DNA of 6,325 nucleotides from Glaciimonas sp. (GTDB lineage Bacteria > Pseudomonadota > Gammaproteobacteria > Burkholderiales > Burkholderiaceae), in assembly GCA_014377145.1 (NCBI GenBank), contig JACMQE010000043.1:1-6325 (forward strand). The letters run 5' to 3'. The notes under the pieces are model-generated. The model was not told the origin of the DNA. It did no database searches and saw only the letters and a program-made list of their open reading frames with translations. Position 1 is the first letter of the stretch, and each line of letters begins with the position of its first letter. The position numbers and the translations under genes were made by a program. Below are positions 1 to 6,325 of this stretch, piece by piece.

Positions 1-690
1 ATTGAAATTCCATTTGAGCGCAATGGTACACAATACACCTTGATTGACACCGCCGGGATTCGTCGAAGAGGTAAGGTTTTTGAGGCGATTGAAAAGTTCT
101 CAGTAGTGAAAACCTTACATTCGATTTCTGAAGCAAATGTAGTGCTGCTGCTGCTAGATGCGCAACAGGATATCTCCGAGCAGGATGCACATATTGCCGG
201 TTTTATTTTGGAAACAGGGCGTGCACTGGTGGTCGGTATTAACAAATGGGATGGTCTGACGAGCGAACGTCGTGACGAAATTAAGATTGACCTTGATCGT
301 AAGCTTAATTTTCTTTCCTTTGCGAAGTTTCAATACATATCTGCCTTAAGGTCGACCGGAATTGCCCCATTAATGAAATCTATCGATGCGGCGTATGGTG
401 CGGCGATGTCGAATCTGACAACGCCAAAACTGACAAGAGCATTGTTGGAGGCAGTAGACCATCAACAGCCTCGTCGCAAGGGTTCGATTCGTCCAAAACT
501 ACGTTATGCACATCAAGGCGGTATGAATCCGCCAATCGTCGTTATACATGGAAATGCATTGGATGCGATTGATGCCAACTATAGGCGTTACCTTGAAAAA
601 TACTTTCGTGAAACTTTTTCATTAATTGGGACTCCATTGCGTATCGAGTTCAAGTCTAGTAAGAACCCGTTTGCACGTCCTGTAAAGTAG
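1..690 (+). CDS. der: Ribosome-assembly GTPase Der (EngA), C-terminal half, cut by window start
   Basis: Der is a two-GTPase-domain protein that acts in the cytoplasm on late assembly of the 50S ribosomal subunit. The frame is open from base 1, so the true start lies upstream and the visible 229 residues are about half of the usual ~445-450. What remains starts inside the second GTPase domain. DTAG (G3) is at 46-57, followed by the [19 protein letters not shown] stretch typical of Der. NKWD (G4) is at 241-252 and an SAL G5-like motif is near 340-350. The C-terminal KH-like domain runs from about 430 to the end and includes the conserved [15 protein letters not shown] and [10 protein letters not shown] stretches. 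The gene ends in TAG with no sign of damage. A TTG at 40 opens a shorter frame but lies in the middle of the domain and is not a start. Identification is secure. Confidence 0.96.
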   Translation: MEIPFERNGTQYTLIDTAGIRRRGKVFEAIEKFSVVKTLHSISEANVVLLLLDAQQDISEQDAHIAGFILETGRALVVGINKWDGLTSERRDEIKIDLDRKLNFLSFAKFQYISALRSTGIAPLMKSIDAAYGAAMSNLTTPKLTRALLEAVDHQQPRRKGSIRPKLRYAHQGGMNPPIVVIHGNALDAIDANYRRYLEKYFRETFSLIGTPLRIEFKSSKNPFARPVK

Positions 691-754
691 ATGTGCATTG
701 GCAGTAATCTCAGAAATCGTTTACATTTTGTTATACACCACCAAGTCATCACCG

Positions 755-780
755 AAGCCCCACCAAATATGGCGGGGTTT
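755..780 (+). terminator. Imperfect terminator-like hairpin after der
   Basis: Bases 755-764 (AAGCCCCACC) pair with 771-780 (GGCGGGGTTT) around a 6-base AAATAT loop. Nine of ten positions pair: one A-C mismatch, one G-T wobble. The A-rich left foot and T-rich right foot resemble a Rho-independent terminator, but the T tract is short and broken by GC (TTTGCTT). It lies between der and hfq, where it could end the upstream operon. The mismatch and weak tail may mean partial decay or simply a leaky terminator. No folding energy was computed. Confidence 0.45.
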
Positions 781-817
781 GCTTGACTTCTAATCAAAAC
801 AACAAAGTGGAGTAGCC

Positions 818-1054
818 ATGAGTAATAAAGGGCAATTGTTACAAGACCCGTTCCTGAACGCCTTACGTAAAAAGCACGTTCCGGTATCCATTTATCTAGT
901 AAACGGTATCAAACTTCAAGGTCACATTGAATCTTTCGATCAATATGTGGTGCTGCTTCGTAATACCGTGACGCAAATGGTATATAAGCACGCTATTTCA
1001 ACTGTTGTTCCTGCACGCGCTGTTACCCTTAATCTTGAAGCAGACGCAGAATAA
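818..1054 (+). CDS. hfq: RNA chaperone Hfq, complete, short-tail form
   Basis: Hfq forms an Sm-like hexamer that pairs small RNAs with their target mRNAs. The product is 78 residues and nearly all Sm core. Sm1 contains [19 protein letters not shown], and Sm2 contains MVYKHAIST. The proximal-face RNA-binding residues are present: Q9, D10, Y43 (Phe42 in E. coli) and K57-H58. The distal-face Y26, G30 and K32 are also kept. The rim reads R17-K18-K19-H20 in place of the arginine-rich patch of E. coli, so it is basic but weaker. The tail after the Sm core is only about ten residues, shorter than in E. coli (102 residues in all) but usual for betaproteobacteria. TGGAG at 808-812, five bases before the ATG, fixes the start. 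The gene stands directly upstream of the hflX remnant, as in the hfq-hflX-hflK-hflC cluster. It appears intact. Confidence 0.97.
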   Translation: MSNKGQLLQDPFLNALRKKHVPVSIYLVNGIKLQGHIESFDQYVVLLRNTVTQMVYKHAISTVVPARAVTLNLEADAE

Positions 1055-1093
1055 CCAATCCCTGCTCAGTAGGGCAGCAATACTTCTTCCCTC

Positions 1094-2233
1094 ATGCGGG
1101 CCGCACTATTCGGCGTGGACTTGCAGCAAAGGTGACTTTTCTGCAAATCTCGAAGAGCTTTTCTTGCTGGTTAAGTCTGCAGGAGCTACTCCAATCGTCA
1201 TGCTGACTGGACGGCGCGGTGCGCTAGATGTTGCTTTATTTATCGGTTCTGGCAAGGCGCAGGAAGTGGCGGATGCAGTATTAGTAGATGCACAACTTGA
1301 CATCGTTATTTTTAATCATGTATTGTCTCCGGTGCAGCAACGTAATCTTGAGCAGTTATTGAAAGTGCGTGTACTAGATTAGATCGTACTATTCTGATTT
1401 TGGATATTTTTGCTCAACGTGCCAAAAGTCATGAGAGTAAAGTTCAGGTCGAGCTAGCACAGCTTCAGCATCTGGCAACGCATCTGGTTCGAGGTTGGAC
1501 ACATTTGGAGCATCAAAAGGATGGCATCGGTCTGCACGGCCCTGGAGAGACGCAACTTGAAACTGATCGACGCTTATTAGGAGATCGTGTCAAGGTTTTG
1601 CGGGGGCGACTAGAAAAACTGCATCGTCAACATTCAACGCAACGGCGCGCAAGCTGGCGCAACAATATGCTTTCGATTTCTCTGGTTGGATATACCAATG
1701 CTGGAAAGTCAATACTATGTAACGCATTGTCCAAAGCTGGGGCATATGCTGTAGATCAATTGTTTGTAACCTTAGAAACCACCCCTCAGAAGATTTACTT
1801 GGCGGAAGTTGGTAATGTAGTTATTTCTGATACTGTTGGTTTTATTCGTGAATTGCCGCATCAATTAGTCGCTGCATTCAGAGCGACTTTGGAAGAAACC
1901 ATCCATACAGATTTGTTATTGCACGTGGTAGGTTCTGCAAGCCCATCCAGATTGGACCAGATCAAGCAAGTCAATCTGGTGTTGAAAGATATTGGCGCAG
2001 ATCATATCCGTCAGATTATGGCATGAAACAAGATTAATGATGCTGAGCTCGAACCGGGGCTAGAGCGCAACGAGTATGATAAAATCCGATGAGTCTTTGT
2101 TAGTGCGCAAATTGGCGCTGGACTTGGTTTAGTTCGCCAAGCTGTTGCAGAGTTTATAATGGAAAGTAACGCGGCGAGGGTCGATCAGCATGAAAATGAA
2201 AATACCCAAAATTCGTCTATTAAACGCCTCTAA
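1094..2233 (+). pseudogene. hflX: Decayed hflX (ribosome-splitting GTPase HflX), multiply disrupted
   Basis: Intact HflX is a GTPase that binds the 50S subunit and rescues stalled or heat-damaged ribosomes. The whole gene can be followed from MRAALFGVD at 1094 to TAA at 2231-2233, about 377 codons once two insertions are removed, which is normal length. The reading frame goes 2, then 3, then 2. An extra base within 1121-1127 shifts it before KGDFSANLEEL. A TAGAT duplication at 1375-1384 puts TAG at 1380-1382 and shifts it back. TGA at 2024-2026 replaces the Trp expected before NKID, and TGA at 2090-2092 falls inside DEYDKIR-VFVSA. Family blocks remain easy to read: LSPVQQRNLEQ, GPGETQLETDRRL, GYTNAGKS (G1), DTVGFIRELPHQL (G3). 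G4 is NKIN instead of NKID. No ribosome binding site is visible before 1094; the upstream bases are pyrimidine-rich. There is no large deletion, so the decay looks recent. Pieces of open frame at 1128-1382 and 1385-2026 are remnants, not separate genes. Confidence 0.93.
2155..2160 (+). promoter_or_regulatory. Possible -10 box (TATAAT) inside the hflX remnant, upstream of hflK
   Basis: A perfect TATAAT hexamer lies about 113 bases before the hflK start, within the dead hflX frame. No good -35 sits at 16-18 bases; the best is TTCGCC at 2133-2138. It could feed hflKC now that translation through hflX is broken, but a single AT-rich hexamer can occur by chance. Weak call. Confidence 0.2.
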
Positions 2234-2272
2234 TGAGCATTCCAACTTATTTACATACCGGATCACGATCGA

Positions 2273-3562
2273 ATGCTTGGTTCTATATTAAAAAAATTTG
2301 GGGTCAAATTTTCGTTGAGTGACCCGCAATGGGGTCGCAACTCACAAAATGACAACAAACAAAACGACGGCAAAAAGTCGAACAACTCCCCTCCTGATCT
2401 CGACCAGTTATGGCGTGACTTTAACCAACGCCTGAATCGTTTTTTTGGGAAAAAAAATAACGGTGGTGGCAATGGTGGTGACGGTAATGACAGGGGGAAA
2501 AGTTTTTCAACAAGAAAAAGCGCAGGAGTAGGGGCGGGAGTAATCGCTGTCATCGTCGCCTTCCTGTGGCTGGTTAGCGGCTTCTTCACCGTTCAGGAAG
2601 GACAAACCGGTGTTGTCATGACGTTCGGTAAGTATAGTCATTCAACTATGGCTGGCTTTAACTGGCGTTGGCCATACCCGATTCAAAGTCATGAAATAGT
2701 CAATGTTTCTGGTGTTCGCACAATTGAGGTTGGCTATCGTTCGAATGCGAAAAATAAGCAGCCAAAAGAAGCGTTGATGTTGACAGAAGATGAAAACATC
2801 ATCGACATTCAGTTCGCTGTGCAATACAAGCTCAAGAGTGCTGCCGACTGGATTTTTAAGAATCGGGACCAAGAAGAAACTGTGCGTCAGGTTGCTGAAA
2901 CATCGATTCGTGAAATTGTTGGTAAAAGTCAAATGGATTTTGTACTTTACGAAGGACGTGAAAAAGTCGCTCTGGATGTAAGCCAATTAATGCAACAAAT
3001 TTTGGATCATTATAAAAGCGGCGTTCAAATCACTAATGTGACGATGCAGGGTGTGCAGCCGCCGGAACAAGTCCAGGCAGCTTTTGATGATGCCGTGAAA
3101 GCCGGACAGGATCGTGAACGACAGAAAAACGAGGGTCAGGCTTATGCTAATGACGTAATTCCTAAAGCTCGTGGTGCCGCTTCCCGCTTGTTGCAAGAGG
3201 CGGAGGCATACAGCGCGCGCGTTACCGCGAATGCCGAAGGTGATGCGTCACGTTTTAAACAAGTGTTGACTGAATATCAAAAAGCGCCAGCTGTCACGCG
3301 TGAAAGAATGTATTTGGATACTATGCAACAAATTTTTGCAAATACGACCAAAGTAATGATTGATGCCAAGAGTGGGAATAATTTATTGTATTTGCCATTA
3401 GATAAGCTTATTGCACAATCTGCGGCATCCATCATGACAGGTAGTCCAGGATTGTCTACAGGAGCTGCTGTTGTTAGTTCTCCGACGGCGCCTAAAGATA
3501 GCGGTGTACCAGCGGTAATCGATTCGCGCTCCCGCGAAACACGTGATCGGGAGAGACGATAA
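2273..3562 (+). CDS. hflK: FtsH protease modulator HflK, complete
   Basis: HflK and HflC form a large periplasm-facing complex in the inner membrane that surrounds the FtsH protease and controls its access to membrane substrates. The 429-residue product begins MLGSILKKFGVKFSLSDPQWG. A Gly/Asn-rich cytoplasmic linker spans about residues 60-80 and one transmembrane helix about 86-107. The band-7 (PHB/SPFH) domain follows to about residue 290, starting at VQEGQTGVVMTFGKY. A helical region rich in Ala, Glu and Arg comes next (RLLQEAEAYSARVTANAEGD), then the conserved MYLDTMQQIF and NNLLYLPLDKL. The tail beyond residue 385 is low-complexity. The start fits the family N-terminus; the site upstream is weak (GGA at 2260-2262). 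The gene begins 39 bases after the end of the hflX remnant and overlaps hflC by one base. No lesion was seen, so it has been kept while its neighbour decayed. Confidence 0.97.
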   Translation: MLGSILKKFGVKFSLSDPQWGRNSQNDNKQNDGKKSNNSPPDLDQLWRDFNQRLNRFFGKKNNGGGNGGDGNDRGKSFSTRKSAGVGAGVIAVIVAFLWLVSGFFTVQEGQTGVVMTFGKYSHSTMAGFNWRWPYPIQSHEIVNVSGVRTIEVGYRSNAKNKQPKEALMLTEDENIIDIQFAVQYKLKSAADWIFKNRDQEETVRQVAETSIREIVGKSQMDFVLYEGREKVALDVSQLMQQILDHYKSGVQITNVTMQGVQPPEQVQAAFDDAVKAGQDRERQKNEGQAYANDVIPKARGAASRLLQEAEAYSARVTANAEGDASRFKQVLTEYQKAPAVTRERMYLDTMQQIFANTTKVMIDAKSGNNLLYLPLDKLIAQSAASIMTGSPGLSTGAAVVSSPTAPKDSGVPAVIDSRSRETRDRERR

Positions 3563-4443
3563 TGAATCGGATAATATCGCTTGTAGTTGGCGTATTTATC
3601 GTTGGGACATTATTGCTATCGACCGTATTTGTGGTTGATCAGCGTCAATATGCGATCCTTTTTGCCTTCGGTGAAGTTAAAAAGGTGATTAGTGATCCTG
3701 GTTTGCATTTCAAATTGCCGCCTCCTTTTCAAAATGTGGTGTTTTTGGATAGTCGAATTTTGACCATTGATCCTCCCGAGACAGATCGTTTTATCACCGC
3801 TGAAAAGAAGAATATTTTGATTGACGTCTACGTAAAGTGGCGGATTGTTGATCCTAAGCTTTATTTTGTCAGTTTTGGGGTTGATGAGAAGCGCGCGCAA
3901 GATCGCATGTCCCAAATTGTGAAAGCGGCGTTAAACGAAGAGATTACAAAGCGTACTGTGCGTGAAGTAATTTCCGGCGAGCGTGGCAAAGTAATGGATT
4001 CTCTCCGTAAGAAGGTAGAAGAAGAAGCCAAGCAAATTGGCGTTGATATTGTCGACGTACGTTTGAAACGTGTTGATTATGTGGATCAAGTCAATGCTTC
4101 CGTGTACGACAGGATGAAGTCGGAACGCGCACGCGTTGCTAATGAGCTACGCTCAACGGGTTTTGCTGAATCCGAAAAAATTCGTGCGGATGCAGATAAA
4201 CAACGCACTGTGATTTTGGCTGAAGCCTATCGGGACGCAGAAAATATGCGTGGTGAAGGCGATGCCAAGGCTTCTCAGATTTATGCGCAAGCATTTGGCA
4301 AGAGCCCCGAGTTCTACAAATTTTATCGTAGCCTCGAAGCTTATCGCGGCAGCTTTAAGAATCGTCAGGACTTGATGGTGGTTGATCCTAGTTCGGAGTT
4401 CTTCAAGTATTTTAAGAGTCCCGCCTTAGGATCTGCCAAATAA
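3562..4443 (+). CDS. hflC: FtsH protease modulator HflC, complete
   Basis: HflC is the partner of HflK in the FtsH-regulating inner-membrane complex. The product has 293 residues, the usual size. An N-terminal signal-anchor helix covers about residues 4-24. The band-7 domain begins at VDQRQYAILFAFGEVKKV and includes PGLHFKLPPPFQNV and NILIDVYVKWRIVDP. The EITKRTVREVISGERG block and the KRVDYVDQVNASVYDRMKSE block are typical of HflC. An Ala/Glu-rich helix follows (about 185-245), then the FYKFYRSLEAYR and VVDPSSEFFKYF blocks. The start is firm: ATG overlaps the hflK stop (TAATG), and GGGAGAG at 3549-3555 lies six bases upstream, so the two genes are translationally coupled. It is the last gene before a strong terminator. 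No lesion was seen. Confidence 0.97.
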   Translation: MNRIISLVVGVFIVGTLLLSTVFVVDQRQYAILFAFGEVKKVISDPGLHFKLPPPFQNVVFLDSRILTIDPPETDRFITAEKKNILIDVYVKWRIVDPKLYFVSFGVDEKRAQDRMSQIVKAALNEEITKRTVREVISGERGKVMDSLRKKVEEEAKQIGVDIVDVRLKRVDYVDQVNASVYDRMKSERARVANELRSTGFAESEKIRADADKQRTVILAEAYRDAENMRGEGDAKASQIYAQAFGKSPEFYKFYRSLEAYRGSFKNRQDLMVVDPSSEFFKYFKSPALGSAK

Positions 4444-4540
4444 AGCTTTGCGACGGTTGCTACAAATATTGACAGGAAGCGCTAATTCTTGATGGCGAAA
4501 GCCACTCACATCATTAAAACTGGTAACCGAGGTAGTAATT

Positions 4541-4575
4541 AAATGGCGTCATTTGTAGAGACGCCATTTTCTTTT
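4541..4575 (+). terminator. Strong Rho-independent terminator after hflC
   Basis: AAATGGCGTC (4541-4550) pairs perfectly over ten bases with GACGCCATTT (4560-4569) around a 9-base loop. The T-rich run TTTTCTTTT (4567-4575) follows. This is a textbook intrinsic terminator, about 100 bases after the hflC stop. It ends the hfl transcript and implies that hisZ-purA has its own promoter. Confidence 0.88.
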
Positions 4576-4601
4576 GCGACAACGCTAGTCTCTGATACAT
4601 T
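4574..4601 (+). promoter_or_regulatory. Candidate promoter for hisZ-purA
   Basis: TTGCGA (4574-4579) as -35 is followed after 16 bases by TACATT (4596-4601) as -10, with TG one base before it (4593-4594), an extended -10 arrangement. It lies just after the hflC terminator, where a promoter for hisZ is needed. Both boxes depart from consensus and the -35 overlaps the terminator T run, so this is only a suggestion. Confidence 0.28.
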
Positions 4602-4718
4602 CCTTATTGTCGATCCGTGCCATCTGTATTGTTCGCATTTGTTGTCTGCTGCGCTTGATAACGATGTTGTTCCTCGTACCAGTGAATGCTGGTGCTGAAA
4701 CTTCTTTTGGTTTTTTCT
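4576..4718 (+). other. Intergenic stretch at the expected DUF2065 gene position; possible degenerate remnant
   Basis: In many Burkholderiales, as I recall the locus, a gene of about 60 codons for a DUF2065 (YjeT-like) inner-membrane protein stands between hflC and hisZ. No intact gene of that kind is visible here. Fragments in different frames faintly recall it: FATTLV near 4574-4591 resembles the start of the first hydrophobic segment. The frame beginning ATA at 4658 gives [12 protein letters not shown], which can be lined up by eye with a family block of the type IRFxGLxSMLxG. Codons 4686-4718 read [11 protein letters not shown], again like a hydrophobic C-terminus. The match is weak and made without alignment, so the stretch may simply be non-coding leader for hisZ. 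Confidence 0.25.
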
Positions 4719-5870
4719 ATGCCTAATTGGCTTCTCCCCGAAAATATTGCTGATGTTCTGACTTCAGAGGCATGCAAAATTGAGAATTTGCGACGTTTAA
4801 TTCTTGATAATTTTCGGGTGTATGGTTATAAACTTGTGATGCCCCCAATGTTGGAGTACACCGAATCCCTATTGGCTGGAGCCGGGCAAGATACCGATGC
4901 TATGACTTTCAAATTGGTTGATCAACTCTCCGGTCGTACGCTTGGGATCCGTACAGATATGACCACGCAGGTCGTGCGGATTGATGCGCATCTGTTGAAT
5001 AGGCTATCGCTTACTCGGCTTTGTTACGCTGGCAGCGTATTGCGTACAAGACCTTCTGGTTTGCACGCAATACGTGAGTCATTCCAGATCGGCACGGAGA
5101 TTTATGGATATGCAGGTCTTGAAGCAGATGCTGAAATTCAACATCTGGCGCTTGCTTCGCTAGCATTGGCAGGAATTACTGAGGTTCGTCTCGATTTGTG
5201 TCATGTAGGTATATTTCGTGCGATTATCGCCGAAGATGATTTTATGATAGAAGACGAAGTAGCTTTGGTAAAGTTGCTCGAAGCAAAGGATATTCCTGGA
5301 TTACAAAAAATGAGTGTTGGGTATGCGGCGGAAACGCGGACCGCTTTATTGGCATTACCCTATTTGTATGGTGATGTTAGTGTAATTGCCCTGGCACGTC
5401 GGGTATTGCCAAAATTACCCCTAATTACGAAGGCGCTCAAAGAATTGCAGGCATTGGCGCACGTAGCAGGAGAAGAGTGTGTCACCGTCGATTTGGCTGA
5501 TTTACGCGGTTATCATTACAAAAGTGGTGCCATTTTTGGCGCTTATGTTTCTGGTCTGCCGAATGCTCTGGTACGCGGTGCTCGTTATGATCATGTTGGT
5601 GAAACATTTGGACGTTCGCGTCCAGCAACCGGTTTCTCGATGGATTTACGTGAATTGGTGCGTCTGATGCCAAGTTTGAAGCGTAAGGCGGCAATTCGTG
5701 CGCCTTGGAATATGGAAACGGATTTAAAGGAAAAGATCGTGGGATTGCGCAAAGCAGGAGAAATAGTTATTCAAAGTTTGCCCGGGCACGAAAACGATCA
5801 AGACGAATTCGATTGCGACCGCGCGGTCGTGCTCGAAAATGGCAATTGGATTATCAAAAATTTGGATTAA
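4719..5870 (+). CDS. hisZ: ATP phosphoribosyltransferase regulatory subunit HisZ, complete
   Basis: HisZ is a catalytically inactive relative of histidyl-tRNA synthetase. It joins short-form HisG, encoded elsewhere, to make the active ATP phosphoribosyltransferase that starts histidine synthesis. From the ATG at 4719 the product has 383 residues and starts [14 protein letters not shown], matching the family N-terminus and length. An in-frame ATG at 4686 adds eleven hydrophobic residues that I judge not native. Neither start has a convincing ribosome binding site. Family blocks are [14 protein letters not shown] (63-76), RIDAHLLN (87-94), RPSGLHA (111-117), [14 protein letters not shown] (127-140), LDLCHVG, RGYHY (263-267), [13 protein letters not shown] (301-313) and [11 protein letters not shown] (354-364). 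Several normally conserved positions are changed: RADMTPQVA reads [14 protein letters not shown] reads AIRES, GAEIYG reads GTEIYG and GGRYD reads GARYD. The frame is intact, but these changes hint at relaxed constraint. It ends 3 bases before purA. Confidence 0.95.
   Translation: MPNWLLPENIADVLTSEACKIENLRRLILDNFRVYGYKLVMPPMLEYTESLLAGAGQDTDAMTFKLVDQLSGRTLGIRTDMTTQVVRIDAHLLNRLSLTRLCYAGSVLRTRPSGLHAIRESFQIGTEIYGYAGLEADAEIQHLALASLALAGITEVRLDLCHVGIFRAIIAEDDFMIEDEVALVKLLEAKDIPGLQKMSVGYAAETRTALLALPYLYGDVSVIALARRVLPKLPLITKALKELQALAHVAGEECVTVDLADLRGYHYKSGAIFGAYVSGLPNALVRGARYDHVGETFGRSRPATGFSMDLRELVRLMPSLKRKAAIRAPWNMETDLKEKIVGLRKAGEIVIQSLPGHENDQDEFDCDRAVVLENGNWIIKNLD

Positions 5871-6325
<455 letters not shown>

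Noticed and set aside
729..737. Extended -10-like TGTTATACA as an hfq promoter.
   Set aside because: There is no matching -35 at 16-18 bases, and it lies upstream of the terminator-like hairpin at 755-780.
1005..1382. Open frame of 125 codons overlapping the hfq end, as a separate gene.
   Set aside because: Its first part is hfq and intergenic DNA in another frame; from 1128 onward it is hflX sequence ending at the duplication-made stop. It is a pseudogene fragment.
2024..2026. TGA at a conserved Trp position as a sign that TGA encodes Trp, as in some reduced betaproteobacterial symbionts; none of the intact genes here ends in TGA.
   Set aside because: The other TGA (2090-2092) falls where Arg is expected, intact genes use TGG for Trp throughout and contain no in-frame TGA, and hflX also has two frameshifts. 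Ordinary gene decay explains it.
1400..2026. Open frame of 208 codons as a stand-alone small GTPase.
   Set aside because: It starts at a TTG in the middle of the HflX domain and stops just before G4. It has G1 and G3 but lacks G4 and G5, so it cannot be a working GTPase.
2263..3196. Reverse-strand open frames across hflK and other genes.
   Set aside because: They lie antisense to clearly conserved coding sequence, have no recognisable domains and no ribosome binding sites. They are coding-strand shadows.
4469..4474. Perfect TTGACA downstream of hflC as a -35 box.
   Set aside because: No -10-like hexamer stands 16-18 bases downstream, and the strong terminator at 4541-4575 would stop any transcript.
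4493..4504. Small hairpin TGGC-GAAA-GCCA as a structured RNA.
   Set aside because: Only four base pairs with a GNRA loop; too short to distinguish from chance and not linked to any known RNA family.

Overview
The window is a housekeeping stretch of a betaproteobacterial chromosome. It carries der (3' end), hfq, a broken hflX, hflK, hflC, hisZ and purA (5' end), all on the + strand. This gene order is typical of Burkholderiales. The protein sequences look most like the Oxalobacteraceae/Burkholderiaceae side of that order, judged from memory of the families and not from a search. Base composition looks near-balanced to AT-leaning by eye, whereas most free-living relatives are clearly GC-rich. 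Together with a freshly decayed gene this suggests a lineage under genome reduction, such as a host-associated or symbiotic one. That last step is inference.

Layout. Positions 1-690 hold the C-terminal half of the ribosome-assembly GTPase Der. A 127-base gap with an imperfect terminator-like hairpin separates it from hfq (818-1054), which is short and intact. Positions 1094-2233 are a full-length but dead copy of hflX. It shows a +1 frameshift near its start, a 5-base tandem duplication (TAGAT twice) that adds a stop and shifts the frame, and two in-frame TGA codons. It also has a damaged G4 guanine-specificity motif. hflK (2273-3562) and hflC (3562-4443) follow, overlap by one base and are intact; they encode the membrane complex that modulates the FtsH protease. 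A strong intrinsic terminator (4541-4575) closes the hfl cluster. The 143 bases between it and hisZ lack the small DUF2065 membrane-protein gene that I recall at this place in relatives. hisZ (4719-5870) and purA (from 5874, cut by the window end) are 3 bases apart and probably co-transcribed.

How the genes relate: hfq, hflX, hflK and hflC form the conserved hfl cluster (RNA chaperone, ribosome-splitting GTPase, FtsH regulators). hisZ supports the first step of histidine synthesis with a short-form HisG encoded elsewhere. purA commits IMP to AMP. I found no mobile element, CRISPR array, tRNA, rRNA or novel defence-like system. The notable biology is the selective, recent loss of hflX inside an otherwise maintained cluster.
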